Notes under the pieces: model-generated
Database searches by the model: none
What the model was told of the DNA's origin: nothing
What the model saw: only the letters and a program-made list of their open reading frames with translations
Made by a program: the position numbers and the translations under genes
Assembly: GCF_024612015.1 (NCBI RefSeq)
Contig: NZ_CP102512.1
Span: 124,001 to 188,000 of the forward strand
Length of the DNA stretch: 64,000 nucleotides
Direction of reading: 5' to 3'
Origin: Streptomyces sp. CA-210063
GTDB lineage: Bacteria; Actinomycetota; Actinomycetes; Streptomycetales; Streptomycetaceae
Shown: positions 1 through 26,400 of the stretch, piece by piece
Position numbering within the stretch: position 1 is the stretch's first letter
How the letters are laid out: every line of letters starts with the position of its first letter

Positions 1-3000
1 GACGCGGAACAGGGCCAGGACGCCGCGCTCCTGCGCGAGGTCGAGGGCGGCGGGGTCGTCGGTGCGCCCTTGCGCCGGACCGGAGAGCACGATCACGTGG
101 CCGGGGCGCCCGGCCGGTGCGACGAAGTGCTCGGGCTCGATCTCGGTGACGGAACCGCCGAGCCGGGTGGCGAGGGCGGCGGCGAGGGGCGCGGCGGCGG
201 ACGGACGGATCAGCCAGGTGTCCGAGCCGGGCGCGGTCAACGGCGCGGTGAACGGCTCGGCCGGCGCCGGGGACCATCGGGGCAGGTACATCAGGTCGTC
301 CACCGGTCCCTCGGTCACGGCGGGGCCGGCGGTCACTGCAGGCCCGGTGGTCACAGCAGGCCCGGTGCCGGACGTCCGCGGTGCGGGAGCCGGGCGCAGG
401 GACAGGTCGCGCAGCCGGACGTGAACGTTGCCGGCCAGGTCGGTCAGGGTCAGGTCGTACCGGTCCGGGCCGACGGCACGCACATGGGCGTACACCTGCT
501 CGGGCAGCGGCCCGAACACCTCGGCGGCGGCGAGCGCGAACGGCACCATCGGCGGGCCGCCGGCGCGGTCGCGCAGCACCGCGAAGGTGTGCAGGGCACC
601 GTCGATCAGCGCGGGTGGCAGGGCGCAGCCGGCGAACCGGGCGGCTTCGGCGGGCACGCGCAGACTTGCCAGCGCCTCGTCGGCGCCGGAGGCGATCCAC
701 TCGACGGCGCGCAGTGCCGGGCCGTAGACCAGGCCTGCTCCGGCCAGGTCGGCGTAGAGGTCCGCGCCGTCGTGCCGGTGCGGCAGGGCGGCCAGGATCA
801 GCTCGACCGGTACGGGCTCCGGCACATCGTCGGCCAACGCCTCGGCAACGCCCTCGGCCAGCCGGTCGCCGGTGTCGCCGAGCAGCGTGAAGGCCAGGCC
901 GGCGCCGTCGCGGCGCAGCCGGGTCCGGGCGGAGGCCGTGGCCTCGGTGACCACGAGCGGACGCAGCCACCGGACGTCGCGCAGCCGGACCGGCACCGGG
1001 TACCCGGCGTGCGCGGCGGCGGCCCGGGCCATCTCCAGGACCGCTGCGGCGGGAAGCAGGCGCAGGTCGCCGACGCGGTGCCCGTCAATCAGCGGGTGCT
1101 CGGGGGCGAAGGCGGTGCGGTAGGTCAGGCCGTCCACGCTGTCGGCCGGCTCGATCTCGTCCAGCAGCGGATGCGTGGCCGGGCCGGCCGCCGGCGGCGG
1201 CGCCCAGATCTGCTCGGTGAGCCAGCAGCGCAGCTCCTCGAACGGGTAGCCGGGCAGGGGCAGCCGTCGCCCCGTGCCGGGCCAGGCGACGGTCGCGCCG
1301 ACGGTCCAGGCGGCAGCCAGGCCGACCGGGTCCGTGGTGGCCGGCGCGGCGGCACGGGAGGCACCACGGCCGCGGACGCTGCCCGTCCAGACGCCGGTTC
1401 CGGTGCCCGCGCGCAGCCGATCGGCCAGCTGGTCCGCCGTGGCGGCGAGCACCACCATGCGGTCGGCCCAGGCCTCGCGGCCGTGCTGCAGCGTGTATGC
1501 CACGTCGGCGAGCCGGTCGGCGAGGCCGTTCTCCACGGCGTCGGCCAGCCGCTCGGCCAGCGCGCGCAGGCTCTCCGGGGTGCGGGCGGAGAGCGGGAAG
1601 AGCCAGGGGCCCGGTGCGGCGGCCGGCGCCGGCCCGGGAACGTACTCCTCGACGACCAGGTGGGCGTTGGCTCCGCCCGCGCCGAACGAGCTGATCCCGG
1701 CTCGGCGCGGCAGGCCGTCCCGGCGCGGCCACGGGGCCACCTCGGTCTGTACCCGCAGCGACGTGGAGTCGAAGTCGATGTTCGGGTTGACCGGGTCGGC
1801 GTGCAGCGACGGCACCAGTTCCCCGTGCCGCATCTGCAGGAGCACCTTGCAGAGCCCGGCCATGCCGGAGGCCGACTCGAGGTGGCCGATGTTGGACTTC
1901 ACCGAGCCGATCGGCAGGCTGCCCCGGGGCAGGCCTGAGGCGCCCAGCGCGCGGGCCAGGGCCCGGATCTCCACCGGGTCGCCGAGTGCGGTGCCAGTGC
2001 CGTGAGCCTCGAGGTATCCGAGTGTGGCGGCGGCGGACCCGGCCTCGGCCAGTGCCCGCTCGACGAGGTCGCTCTGGGCGACCGGGTTGGGCACGGTGAA
2101 GCCATTGGTCTTGCCGCCGTGGTTGACGGAGCTGCCCAGGATGACGCCGTGGATGTGGTCGCCGTCGCGGACGGCGGCCGACAGGGGCTTGAGCAGCACC
2201 GCGCCGACGCCCTCGCCGGGCACGTAGCCGTCGCCGTCCGCGCCGAAGCTGCGGCAACGGCCGTCGCTGGAGGTGAAGCTGCCCTGGCCGAGGAATCGGT
2301 ACTTGTACGGGTGGACGTGCAGGTTGACGCCCCCGGCGAGGGCCATTTCGGCCTCACCGCAGCGCAGGTCACGCACGGCGAGGTGGATGGCCGTCAACGA
2401 CGAGGAGCACATGGTGTCCACGCCCAGGCTGGGGCCGGTCACGCCCAGGGTGTACGAGACCCGGTTGGCGATGGACGCGTGCGACGAGGCGCCGATACGG
2501 CCGTCGGCGGCCTCGTGGAGCTGGTAGAGGCCGTACATGGCGCCGGCGTACACACCGACGCGGCGGGCGCGCAGGTCGGCCCGGGTGAGCCCGGCGTCCT
2601 CCATGGCGTGCCAGGCGGTCTGCAGGAACAGCCGCTCCTGCGGGTCGATGATCTCCGCCTCTCGCGGGGAGATGCCGAAGAAGAGCGGGTCGAACCGGTC
2701 GATGCCGCGCAGAAAACTGCCCCACCGGCTGTACGCTGCGGCGCGGTCCGCCGGGGTGGCCTCGTCGTAGTCGCGCCAGTCCCAGCGGTCCGCCGGAATC
2801 TCGGTGATCAGGTCACGGCCGGCTCGCAGGTTGGCCCAGAACTCGTCGAGGGTGTCGGACTCGGCGAACCGGGCCGCGACGCCGATGATCGCGATGGGCT
2901 CCGGGACGTCCGCGGAGGGCGGCGTGGGACGGTCGCCGCTCGGGGCGGCTTCCGATACGGCCGCCACGGTCGGCGCGACCGGCGGGACGACCGGTGCCGG

Positions 3001-5712
3001 TGCTGGTGCTGGTGCCTGTGTGAGTTCGGCGAGGCGGCCGCCGTGCTGCTCGGCGAACCAGCCGGCGAGCCCGCGCAGTTCCTGGTATTCGAAGAAGAGG
3101 GTCTTCGGCAGTGATCCGAAGTGGTCCTCGAGCCGCCGGGTCAGCTCCATGATCAACAGCGAGTCGATGCCGTACTGCTCGAATGCGGTGTCCGCCTCGA
3201 TGTCCTCCGGCGGGTACTCGAGGACCTCGGCCAGCACGCCGCGCAGGAAGTCCTCGGCGGCCGCGGTGTCCGGCCCGGTGGCGGCCGTGGGCGCCGGTGC
3301 CGGAACCGGCGCCGGTGCGTCGAGCAGGCCGCGGATGGGATCCAGCTCGCCGTGTGCCACGAGCACGTGATCGCCGTCGTGGCCCAGCGCCCGGTCCCAC
3401 GCGCGCAGGGCGTCCGCGGTCGGCAGCGGCCGGAGCCCGGCGCGGCGGGCGATGCGGGCCTGGGTGGTGTCGTCGGCGTCCATCCGGATGCCGCCGTCGG
3501 CCCACAGCGACCACAGCACGCTGAGGCTGCGGCCGGGCCGGTCGCTGCCGCGACGCCAGGCCGCGAACGCGTCGAGGAAACGATTCGCGTACGCGTAGTC
3601 GGCCTGGCCCGGGCTGCCCGCGCCGGACATCGAGGAGAAGCAGACGAAGAAGTCGAGCGGGTCCGCGGCCGTGGCCCGGTCCAGTGCGAGGGTGCCGTCG
3701 ACCTTCGGCCCCAGCACCGCGGCGATGTCCTCGTGGGTCTTGCGCAGCAGGAACGAGTCACGGGTGACCCCGGCCAGGTGCAGCACCCCGCGCAACGGGC
3801 CGAACTTCTGGTGGATGCGCTCGACCAGCCGCTCGGCCGCGCCGGGCGCGCCCAAGTCGCAGGGCAGGTAGTGAACGTCGAGCCCGGCGGCGCGCAGGGC
3901 GGTCAGGTCGGCGTCGGCGGAGCGGCCGGTGAGCACATACCGGGCCGACGGGCCCAGGTGGCTGACGAGGTGTCGGCCGACCGCGCCGGCGCCGCCGGTG
4001 ACCAGCACCGTCCCGGCAGGCGTCAGCGGCGCCGGTGCGGGGGCGGGGGCGATCGGCTCCCATCGGGTCACCTGCCGGCCGGCGGCGGTGTACCGGACCC
4101 GGAACTCGTGGTCCGCCGCGGCCTCGGCGTCCGCGACCGCCCGCAGGTCGGCGCCATCGGTGGTGATCACCGCGGCGCGGAAGTCCGGGTGCTCGTTGGC
4201 GATGCTGCGCGCCATGCCGTCCAGAGCCAGCAGGCGGGCGTCGGCGGCCGCACCGGACGGGCGGAACACGTGCAGCACCCGGATGGGCTGCCGGTTCGGC
4301 TGCGCGGCCCAGGTCCGGAAGAGCCGGAGCAGGCCGGGCAGCGGGTCGTCGTCGCCGAGGCGGACCACCACGAGCGGGCCGGAATCCGGTAAGGGCTCGT
4401 CCTCACCGCTCCCCAGGATCACCGTGCGGTCGGCGGCGAGGGCGCCGCGGCGAGCGGGGGCGTCCTGCCAGCGCTGCGCCAGCAGGTGGGTGTCCACCGC
4501 GTCGGCCGGATCCCTGACGGCGCGGGTGACCACGCCGTGCAGACGGACGGCGATGCGGCCCTCGGCGTCGGCGAGTGCGATGTCGTGGCCGGTCGCGGTG
4601 GCGACGGCATGGGCGTACCCGTGTTCCGGCAGCGGCCCTAGGATCTCCACCCGGTCGATGGAGAAGGGCAGTTCGCGGGGCCGGGGCGCGGACGGGTCGG
4701 CGGCGGTCCAGAGCGCCGCCTGCAGCATGGCGTCCAGTAGGGATGGGTGCAGGGTGAAGTCGTCGAACGGCAGGTCCGCGGCGTCGGGGACGGCGATCTC
4801 GGCCAGTGCCTCGCCCTGCACGGACCGCATGGATCGCAGCCCGCGCAGGCTCGGTCCGTACCCGCCGCCGAGCTCGGCGAAGACCGCGTAGCAGTCGTCG
4901 GCGGAGGCGGTCCGGGGCAGGCGGGCGCGTATCGCGGCCAGGTCGAGGGACGGGGCCGGTGCGGCGGCGCCGAAACGCAGGGTTCCGGTGGAACACAGCT
5001 CGCCGTCCGGGGTGCCGTCGACTCGCCGCAGCTCGTAGGCGACACCGTCGGCGACGGGCGCGAAGCGCAGTTGTACCCGGACTGGTTCGCCGGTGAACAG
5101 CACCGGCCGGGCCCAGAGGACGTTCTCGACGCCGGTGGCGCGACCGTGCCCGGCGCGGGCGGCGGCGGCGACGGCGAACTCCAGGGCCGCGACGGCCGGC
5201 AGGATGCGCACCTGCCCCAGCGCGTGGTCACGCAGGAAGAACTCGTCGCCGGTGAGCAGCCGCTCGGCCGGCTCGGCGGTGAGGGCGGCGGGCGGTTTGA
5301 TCCAGTACCGGCGGGTCACCGGCGGCGGCTGCGGCAGCGACAGCCGGGCCGGACGCCGACCGGGCTGCTCCGGCCGGCGGACCGGGGTGCCCGCGACCCA
5401 GAGCCGGGCGGTCTCGTGGAGATCGGAGGCCTGGACGGGGTCGCCGGTGGCAGGCCCGGCGGTGCCGGTGACCACCCCGGTGCCGTCGCGCAGCCGCTCG
5501 GTCAGCTCGGCGACGCTGGTCACGACCACGGCGAGGCGTTCGGCCAGTTCCTCGCGGCCGGTGCGCAGGGTGCTCTCGATCCGGTCGAGCGGCGCCTCCG
5601 GGTGCGCCTGCAGCCAGGTGACCAGCTCGGCCCGGTACCGGTCGAGCTGGTCGCGGCCGCCGGCCGACAGGACGATCAGCCGGGCGGCGCTGTCCTCGGT
5701 GCTGTTACCCAT
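1..5712 (-). CDS. trans-AT polyketide synthase, 5' part (linker-DH-KR-ACP-KS-DH-KR...), runs off the left edge
   Basis: The frame is open without a stop from the ATG at 5712 to position 1 (1904 codons seen). The start overlaps the upstream stop as TGATG, so translation is coupled. The first ~130 residues are the post-KS linker of the KS that ends the previous protein, so this module is split between two polypeptides. Domains: DH (~140-415; H163 in [11 protein letters not shown], second motif near 325), KR (~430-770; Rossmann glycines near 566, FSS and Tyr near 690-708), ACP (~815-890; GIDSLL Ser near 850), KS (~936-1355; Cys1102 in DTMCSSS, with HGTGT and NIGHLES histidine motifs), DH (~1505-1780; H1545 in [11 protein letters not shown]), and the start of a KR (~1800 onward). 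There is no acyltransferase, so it must be loaded by a separate AT. The DH-KR pairs predict alpha,beta-unsaturated units. The 3' end lies outside the window. Confidence 0.93.
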   Translation of the reverse strand, partial: MGNSTEDSAARLIVLSAGGRDQLDRYRAELVTWLQAHPEAPLDRIESTLRTGREELAERLAVVVTSVAELTERLRDGTGVVTGTAGPATGDPVQASDLHETARLWVAGTPVRRPEQPGRRPARLSLPQPPPVTRRYWIKPPAALTAEPAERLLTGDEFFLRDHALGQVRILPAVAALEFAVAAAARAGHGRATGVENVLWARPVLFTGEPVRVQLRFAPVADGVAYELRRVDGTPDGELCSTGTLRFGAAAPAPSLDLAAIRARLPRTASADDCYAVFAELGGGYGPSLRGLRSMRSVQGEALAEIAVPDAADLPFDDFTLHPSLLDAMLQAALWTAADPSAPRPRELPFSIDRVEILGPLPEHGYAHAVATATGHDIALADAEGRIAVRLHGVVTRAVRDPADAVDTHLLAQRWQDAPARRGALAADRTVILGSGEDEPLPDSGPLVVVRLGDDDPLPGLLRLFRTWAAQPNRQPIRVLHVFRPSGAAADARLLALDGMARSIANEHPDFRAAVITTDGADLRAVADAEAAADHEFRVRYTAAGRQVTRWEPIAPAPAPAPLTPAGTVLVTGGAGAVGRHLVSHLGPSARYVLTGRSADADLTALRAAGLDVHYLPCDLGAPGAAERLVERIHQKFGPLRGVLHLAGVTRDSFLLRKTHEDIAAVLGPKVDGTLALDRATAADPLDFFVCFSSMSGAGSPGQADYAYANRFLDAFAAWRRGSDRPGRSLSVLWSLWADGGIRMDADDTTQARIARRAGLRPLPTADALRAWDRALGHDGDHVLVAHGELDPIRGLLDAPAPVPAPAPTAATGPDTAAAEDFLRGVLAEVLEYPPEDIEADTAFEQYGIDSLLIMELTRRLEDHFGSLPKTLFFEYQELRGLAGWFAEQHGGRLAELTQAPAPAPAPVVPPVAPTVAAVSEAAPSGDRPTPPSADVPEPIAIIGVAARFAESDTLDEFWANLRAGRDLITEIPADRWDWRDYDEATPADRAAAYSRWGSFLRGIDRFDPLFFGISPREAEIIDPQERLFLQTAWHAMEDAGLTRADLRARRVGVYAGAMYGLYQLHEAADGRIGASSHASIANRVSYTLGVTGPSLGVDTMCSSSLTAIHLAVRDLRCGEAEMALAGGVNLHVHPYKYRFLGQGSFTSSDGRCRSFGADGDGYVPGEGVGAVLLKPLSAAVRDGDHIHGVILGSSVNHGGKTNGFTVPNPVAQSDLVERALAEAGSAAATLGYLEAHGTGTALGDPVEIRALARALGASGLPRGSLPIGSVKSNIGHLESASGMAGLCKVLLQMRHGELVPSLHADPVNPNIDFDSTSLRVQTEVAPWPRRDGLPRRAGISSFGAGGANAHLVVEEYVPGPAPAAAPGPWLFPLSARTPESLRALAERLADAVENGLADRLADVAYTLQHGREAWADRMVVLAATADQLADRLRAGTGTGVWTGSVRGRGASRAAAPATTDPVGLAAAWTVGATVAWPGTGRRLPLPGYPFEELRCWLTEQIWAPPPAAGPATHPLLDEIEPADSVDGLTYRTAFAPEHPLIDGHRVGDLRLLPAAAVLEMARAAAAHAGYPVPVRLRDVRWLRPLVVTEATASARTRLRRDGAGLAFTLLGDTGDRLAEGVAEALADDVPEPVPVELILAALPHRHDGADLYADLAGAGLVYGPALRAVEWIASGADEALASLRVPAEAARFAGCALPPALIDGALHTFAVLRDRAGGPPMVPFALAAAEVFGPLPEQVYAHVRAVGPDRYDLTLTDLAGNVHVRLRDLSLRPAPAPRTSGTGPAVTTGPAVTAGPAVTEGPVDDLMYLPRWSPAPAEPFTAPLTAPGSDTWLIRPSAAAPLAAALATRLGGSVTEIEPEHFVAPAGRPGHVIVLSGPAQGRTDDPAALDLAQERGVLALFRV

Positions 5713-8700
5713 CAGTGCTTCTCCGCTTCCGCCACGACGACGTGTACGTTGCTGCCACCCATGCCGAAGGAGCTGACGCCGGCGCGTGCCGGCATGCCGT
5801 CCGGCGGCTCCCACGGCTGTGCCTCGGCCTGGAGCCGGAACGGGCTGCCGGCCAGGTCGATCATCGGGTTGGGGGTGCCCAGGCCGGCCAGGCCGGGCAT
5901 CAGGCGGTGCCGCATGCTCAGCAGCACCTTCACCACTCCGGCGACGCCGGCGGCGGCCTCCAGATGGCCGATGTTGGACTTGACCGAGCCGAGCCCGGTG
6001 CGTCCCGCCACGACATGCAGCCCCCAGTCGCGGTAGAGCTGCCCGAACGCCTCCCGCAGCGCGTCCACCTCGATCGGGTCGCCGAGTGGCGTCCCGGTGC
6101 CGTGCGCCTCGATGTAGCCGATGGTGTCGGGCGGCACCGCCGCCGCCCGGTGCGCCGCGAGCAGGACGTCGCGCTGGGCCTGCGGGTTGGGCACGGTCAG
6201 CGAGTGGGTGTGGCCGCCGTGGTTCTCGGCCGAGCCGATCAGGACGCCGTGCACCGGGTCGCCTTCGGCGATCGCGCGCTCCAGCAGTTTGAGCGCCAGC
6301 AGGACCACGCCCTCGCCCCGGCCGTAGCCGTCGGCGCGCTCGTCGAAGGTCTTGCACCGCCCGTCGGGGCTGAGCATTCCGGCGCGGCGCAGGCCGGTGA
6401 AGCCGTGCGGGGACAGCAGCAGGTTCGCGCCGCCGGCCAGGGCGAGTTCGCAGTCGCCGATGTGCAGGGCGCGGGCCGCGCGGTGGATGGCCACCAGGGA
6501 GCTGGAGCAGGCCGTGTCGTAGACCGCGCTGGGGCCGTGCAGGTCGTACACGTAGGAGATGCGGTTGGCCGCGATCGAGGCGACGTTGCCGATCAGGAAG
6601 TGATCGCCCATCTCCGGCGAGCCCGGGCCCAACAGGCCCAGGTAGTCGGCGCCGCTGAGACCGACGAACACCCCGGTACGGCTGCCTGCCAGTGCCGCGG
6701 GCACGAGCCCGGCGTCGAGCAGGGCCTCGTCCGCGGCGTGCAGCAGGAGCCGGTGCTGCGGATCCATCTGGGCCGCCTCGCGCGGCGAGATCCGGAACCG
6801 CCCCGCGTCGAAGGCGTCGACGTCGCGCACGAACGAGCCGCGGAAGCGTTCCGGGAACACCCGGGCGGAGAAGCCGCGCTCCAGCGGGTACGGCGCGGTG
6901 AGGTCGCGCCCCTCGGCGAGGTGGGTCCAGAACTCGTGCAGCGACCCGGAGGCCGGCAGCCGGCCGCCGACGCCGATGATCGCCACGGGCGGGTAGCCGA
7001 GGTCCTCAGGAGGTACGGCGGGCCCGGAGGCCCGGACGGTGGCCGCCGCCCGGGCCCGCTCGGGCTCGGCTTCGGTCTCGGCTTCGGGCTCGGCTTCGGT
7101 CTCGGCTTCGGTCTCGGTGAAGGTGTCCGGGCTGCTGGCGCCGATGTGCGCCGCGAGTGAGCTGAGCGCGGGGTGCGCGTAGAAGAGCGTGGGGCTGATC
7201 GGTACGCCGAAGCGGGTGCGGACCGCCATCGCGAGCCGGGTGAAACCGACCGAGTCGAAGCCCGCCTCGCCGAGCGGCCGGTCCACCGGGATGTCCTGCG
7301 GCGCCACCCCGGCGACACCTGCGGTCAGCTCCCGCAGGGTGGCCAGCAACCGGCCGCTGTCGCTCGGCCGGGGCTCCCGCGGCCTCTCGGCGTGGCCGAA
7401 CTCACGGATCAGTTCGTCCAGGGAGGCGGTGGCGAGCCGGACCGCGTCGACCTTGGCGTTCGGGGTCATCGGCAGGCCGGTCATCGGCACCGTCCGGGAC
7501 GGGATCATGTACGCCGGAAGCCACTCCTCGATCCGCCCGGCGATCGTCGCGGCCGGCGCGGGCTCGGCGACGACGAAGGCGACCAGGCGCGGATGCCCGG
7601 GCCGCTCTTCGCGCAGGACCACCCGCGCCTCGCCGGTCGCCCCGGTACGCCGGATCGCCGCCTCGATCTCGCCGAGCTCGATCCGGTGCCCGCGCAGCTT
7701 GATCTGCCGGTCGGCGCGACCGAGCAGCAGCAGCTCGCCGGTCTCGGTCCACCGGGCCAGATCTCCGGTGCGGTAGCGCCGCTGCCCGTCCTGCTCGACG
7801 AAACGCTCGGCGTTCAGTTCGGGGCGGCCGCGGTAGCCGCGGGCGACGCCGTCACCGCCGATCAGCAGTTCCCCGGTGGCGCCGAACGGGACCGGGCCGC
7901 CGTCCGGGCCCGCGAGGTGGAACGTCGTGTTCGCGATCGGCGTGCCGACCGTGATCGGCCGGTCGCGGCGTACCCGCAGCGCCGAGGACCAGATCGTGGT
8001 CTCGGTCGGTCCGTACATGTTCCACAACTCGCCGGAGCGGTCGAGCAGGTCGGCCGCCAGCTCGGCGCTCAGCGCCTCCCCGCCGCAGAGCAGCCGGGGT
8101 ACCCGTCCGCTCCAGCCGGCGGCGAGCAGCATCTGCCAGGTGGCCGGTGTGGCCTGCACTATGGTCGCGCCGCTGCTGTCGAGCAGGCCGGCGAGCGCGA
8201 AGCCGTCTCGGGTGACCTCGGCCGGCGCGATGTGGACGGTCGCACCCTGGGTGAGCGGCAGCAGCAGTTCCAGGCCGGCGATGTCGAACCCGGCCGTGGT
8301 GACGGCCAGCAGCACGTCGTCGGCGGCGCACCCGGGCCGGTTCGCCATCGCGGTGAGGAAGTTGACCAGGTTGCCGTGGGTGACCTCGACGCCCTTGGGC
8401 CGGCCGGTGGATCCGGAGGTGTAGAGCACGTAAGCGAGATCGTCGTCGTGGCAGGCGACCGGCGAGCCCGGGGCGGCGTCGCCCGGGTCACCGAGCGGGA
8501 TGCGGGCGCCGGGTGTCCCGGCCGGCAGGCGGTCGGCGTACGCCGGGTCGACGAGGACCGCGGCGAGACCGGCGTCGGTGCAGATGTGCGCGAGGCGGGC
8601 GGCCGGGAAGCCCGGGTCGAGCGTTACGTAGGCCGCGCCTGCGGTGTGCGCCGCCAGCATCGCCACGATCATGGCGGCTCGCCGGCCGGACAGCACACCG

Positions 8701-10336
8701 ACCAGGTCGCCGCGGCCCACGCCGGATTCGCCGAGGGTACGCGCCAGTGCGTGCACCCGCCGGGCCAGTTCGCCGTAGCTGATGGCACCGTCGGCGTCCA
8801 CCACCGCGACGCGCTCCGGGGCCGACGCCGCGCGGGCCAGCACCAGGCCGGCCGCGGTCACGTCGCGCGGCCGGGCGGCACGGGTGTCGTTGGCCCGGTC
8901 GACGAGGGCACGTTCCGCCGCGGTGATGAGGGGCAGATCGCCGATCGGCCGGCGCGGATCGGCGGCCACGGATTCCAGTAGCAGCCGGTAGTGCTCGGCC
9001 AGCCGCTCGGCCGTGGCCGGGTCGAACAGGTCACGGTCGTACTTGAGGTAGACCAACGCCTCCGACCCGCGCACCACCACCTCGACGACCAGCGGGTTCT
9101 CACCCTCCTGGGTCAGTTCGAGGGCGTCCTGGAAGACGGTCTGCCCGGCGGCCATGTCCTGGTCGCCGCCGACGCCCTGTTGCAGGTAGAAGCCGATGTC
9201 GAAGGAGACCGCGGCGCCGCCGGCGCGGCGCAGGTCACCGACCACGGCGGCGAACGGGTAGGAGCTGTGCTCCTCGGCCTGCGCCATGTGGTCGTGCACG
9301 GCGGTCATCAGCTCGGCGAGGCTACGCTGCGGGTCGCAGTCGACCCGTACCACCACCGGATTGATCAGGTACCCCACGGTGCGGTCGAACCGCTCGGAGA
9401 TCCGGCCGTCGGTCGGCACCATGACGCTGATGTCGCGGTGGCCGGAGTGCCGGTGCAGCAGTGCGGCGAAGGAACCCAGCAGCACGCTGAACGGGGTCAG
9501 TCCGGCCGCTCCGGCGACCTGGCGGAGGGCCGCCCAGGTCGCCTCCGGCAGCCGGAACTGGACCATCGCGCCGGTGTCGGCGGTGGGCGGCTCGACCCGG
9601 TGCCGATCGGTGATCGCGTCGAGGACCGGACCGCTGGAGGCACCGGCCAGCCGGTCGAGCCACCAGCGGCGGTGCTTCTCGGCCTCCGGCCCGTCGAGCA
9701 GTTCCTGCTGGCGACGGACGAACTCACGGTACGAGGTGGCCGGCTCGACCGGCGGCAGAACGCCTCGACCGGCCAGTGCGTCGTGGCAGGCCACGATGTC
9801 GCGCAGCAGCAGGTGGCTGGAGATCCCGTCGGTGATCATGTGGTGGAACACCAGGAGCAGCAGTGTCCGGCCACCGGGCGCCGCGATCAGCCACATCCGG
9901 TGCAGGGGGTCGTGCTCCAGGTCGAACGGGGTGTGCACCAGGCGCCGGATGCGCGCGGCGAACTCCCCGTCGGTGACATGCCCGAGGTCGAGCCGGACCA
10001 CCTCGGCGGGTCGCTCGGTGATCTCCTGCACCGGCGTGGTCCCGTCCAGTCGGACGGCGATCCGCAGACCCGGCTGCCGCTCCACGACGGCGATCAGGGC
10101 CCGGGTGAGCACGTCCGGGTCGATCCCGTCGCCCAGCCACAGCCCCAGCGGCAGGTTGTAGGAGGTGGTGCCGGGCCGGCTCGCGTGAATCGCCCAGAGC
10201 GCCGCCTGGCCGCGGCTGAGCGGGTACGGCCCCGGCTCCGGCGCCGGAGCGGTCAGGCCGCGCAGCAGCGACTCGGCGATCTCGTCCGGCAGCTCACCGG
10301 AGGCGACCGCGGCGAGGACGTCGCGCAGTGCCGGGC

Positions 10337-10340
<4 letters not shown>
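5712..10340 (-). CDS. hybrid NRPS-PKS: C-A(Gly predicted)-PCP-KS
   Basis: This 1542-residue protein inserts an amino acid into the polyketide chain. The N-terminal ~30 residues form a short helical docking-like segment. Then come: condensation domain (~38-470; HHMITDG at 166-172), adenylation domain (~475-985; YTSGSTGRPKG, YGPTE, YRTGD, NAKVD), PCP (~993-1067; Ser1030 in GFDSVG), an acidic repeat linker (1073-1095), and KS (~1116-1540; Cys1278 in DTACSSS, His1413 in EAHGTGT). Aligning the A domain to GrsA gives specificity residues D686, I687, L690, Q729, L751, G753, M775, I783, W784, K963. This is one change from the glycine code DILQLGLIWK as I recall it, so glycine is the predicted substrate. 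The start overlaps the upstream gene's stop as ATGA. It ends directly after the KS, whose linker and reductive domains are on the next protein. Confidence 0.96.
7061..7118 (-). repeat. tandem repeat encoding an acidic Glu/Thr/Ala linker
   Basis: Short GGCTTCGGTCTC-like units repeat within the PCP-KS linker of the NRPS-PKS gene. They encode alternating Glu with Thr, Ala or Pro. The reading frame is kept, so this is a flexible interdomain spacer that can change length by slippage. Confidence 0.8.
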
Positions 10341-23458
<13,118 letters not shown>

Positions 23459-23482
23459 GTGTTGTCTCCCCGTGGTCGCAGC

Positions 23483-26400
23483 TCAGCGGTGGGAACGGTC
23501 GAGCGCGGCGGCCGCGACCGGCGTGACGGTGAGATCCAGGCGCGCCGACCGGACCGGTCTCGCGGCTGGGCGGGCGGAACTCGTACGGATCTCGGCACGG
23601 CGAGGCCAGAACCGGCGACGCCGGTACTCCGGTGGCGGGAGCGGAGCCCGGCCGGTGCCCTCGGGCGCGCCGGGGCCGAGGACGACGTGGGCGTTGGTGC
23701 CGCCGAATCCGAAGGCGCTGACCGCGACGCGGCTGCCGGAGGGCAGTTCGGTCGTCGTACGCGCGGGGAAGAACGGTGACTCGGCGAACGCGAACCGCGG
23801 ATTGGGCCGCTCGCAGTGCAGGGTCGGGACGATCAGCCCGTGCCGGAGCGTCTGCACGGCCTTGATGAATCCGGCGATCCCGGCCGCGCTGAGCAGGTGG
23901 CCCATCGAGCTCTTGACGCTGCCGATTCCGCAGTACTCCCGGTCGCCGGTGTGCTGCCGGTAGACGGCGGTCAGCGCCTGCAACTCGATCGGGTCGCCGA
24001 TCATCGTGCCGGTGCCGTGCGCCTCGACGTATCCGATGGTGCGCGCGTCGATGCCGCCGCGGGCGAGCACATCGGTGATCAGCGCCCGCTGGGCGTGCCC
24101 GTTCGGGGTGGTGTGGCCCATCGTGCGGCCGTCGTTGTTGACACCGGACGCTTCGATGACCGCGAGGATCCGGTCGCCGTCGCGTTCGGCGTCGTCGAGA
24201 CGCTTCAGCATCACCAGCCCGGCGCCCTCTCCCGGGACGAAGCCGTCGGCGGACTCGTCGAAGGTGCGGCAGCGTCCGGTGGGTGACAGCGCCTTGCCGG
24301 CGCTGAGCATCAGATACGGCTCCTCGTCCAGGAGCAGGTCCACGCCGCCGGCCAGCGCCATCTCGGACTCGCCCAGCATCAGGCTCTGCGCCGCCAGGTG
24401 CACGCTGACCAGCGCCGACGAGCACGCGCTGTCGACCACGAGGTTCGGCCCGGCGAGGTCGAGGAAGTGCGACACGTGCGCCGCGATGTAGTTCTGGTTG
24501 ATCCCGACGATGGACTCGCGGGTCAGCGGCCGCAGGTATTCGCGGTGGTTGCCGGTCCGGCCGCCGACGAAGACGCCGACCCGGCGGCCGCGTAACTCCT
24601 CGTCGGCGTACCCGGCGTCGTGGACGCATTCGACGGCGACCTCCAGCGTCTTGCGCACCAGGGGGTCGAGCTGCCGTGCCGTCTCGTCGTCGAAGCCGAA
24701 GTAGCCCGGGTCGAACAGGGCGGCGTCGTCGAGGAAGCCGCCCCACCGGCTCTGGCTGAACCCGGGGCCGCCGTCCGGCCGGTAGAGCGCCGTGGTGTCC
24801 CACCGGTCCGCCGGCACGTCGCCGACCATGTCCCGCCCGGCGAGCAGTGCCTGCCACAGCTGTCCCGGGTCGGCGGCGCCGGGCAGCCGGCAGCCCATCC
24901 CGATGACCGCGATCCGCATCGGCGCGCCGTCCGGGGCGAGCGTGCGTACCGGCACACCGTCCGCGGCGGGCGTCCGTGCCGGGGTCGCGGACGTCACCGG
25001 GCCGGTGGCCTGGGCGGGCACCCCTGCGGCGGTGAGCGCGGCGGCGAGCCGGGCCAGTGTCGGATGTTCCTGGAGCAGACTGGGATCCACGACGTCGCCG
25101 AGCGCCGCCTCGAGATCGCGGACCAACTCGGCCATCAGCAGCGAGTCCACGCCGAGGTCGACGAGGTGGGTGTCGGGCCGCAGCAGGGACCGTTCGGTGC
25201 GCGTGGTCCGGGCCACCACGTCGGCCAGCCAGTCGAAGCCGGCTGGCTCCGGCCCATCCGCCGGGGCGGTGACCGGCTCGATGCCGGCCGGCTCCCGCTC
25301 CTCCGCCGGGGCGGCGACCGGCGCAGGGGCCGTCTCGGGGGCACGCCGCGGCGCCCGGAACAGCTCGTCGGCCGGCACGGCCGTCCGGCCAGTCAGACAG
25401 GGCAGCAGAATCGGTTCGCCAGGCACCCGTAGCGCCAGGTCGAGCAGACGCAGCGCGTCGGCCTCCGCCAGGTCGGGAATGCCCAGCTCGTTCCCGGCGC
25501 TGGTGCGCCGCTCGCCCATCCCGACGTCCCGCCAGAGCGGCCACCGCAGCGACCGGACCACGCACCCGGGCTCTTCCGCGTGCGCCTCGGCGAAGTCGTC
25601 GAGGACGTTGTTGGCCGCGGCGTAGTCCAGACAGCCCCCGGCCAGCCGGGGCGACCCGGCCGCGATCGAGGAGAACAGCACCATGAGCCGCGGCAACCGG
25701 CTGCCGAACGCCTCCCACAGTGTCTCGACGGCCAGCTTGGGGCGTAGCACGTCATCGATCTCGTCAGCCGTCTTGGCCAGGAAGGACCGTGGCCGGCGCA
25801 TCACCCCCGCGCAGTGGAAGACCGCCGCGATCCCCTCGGCGCGGCTTCGATGCCGGTTGATCAGCCGGCGCAGCGTGGCCACGTCGTTCAGCGCATGGGT
25901 GTGGACGGACAGCTTCACGTCCCGCTCGGCGAGGGCCAGCAGGGCGGTGAGGCGCGTGCGCAGCAGCGGGTCGGTCGACGGCTCGGCGACCAGGGATGCC
26001 CAACGGTTGCGGGCGGGCAGCGCGGAGCGGCCGATCAGGACGAGGTGCCGCGCGCCCCGGTCGGCCAGGTGCTCGGCGAGGCGCAGCCCGATCGCGCCGG
26101 TGCCCCCGGTGATCAGAACGGCGCCCCGGTCCAGACCGGTCAGCGGGTCGAACTCGCCGGGCCGGGCGAACCCGGCCACGCGGCGCCGCCGCCGGGAGCC
26201 GGTGTACCGGATCTCGGTCTCCTGGTCGTCGGCCGTGCTCTCGGCCGCGACCGCGGCGGCCAGGTCGGCAAAGTCACCGTCGACCCGGACGGTACGGGAG
26301 ATCACCGTGGGCAGTTCTCCGGAGACGGCACGGTAGAAGCCAGCCGGCGCCGAGCGGCGAGCGCCGCTGATGTGGAGGCAGCGCAGCCCGGTCCGCGGAT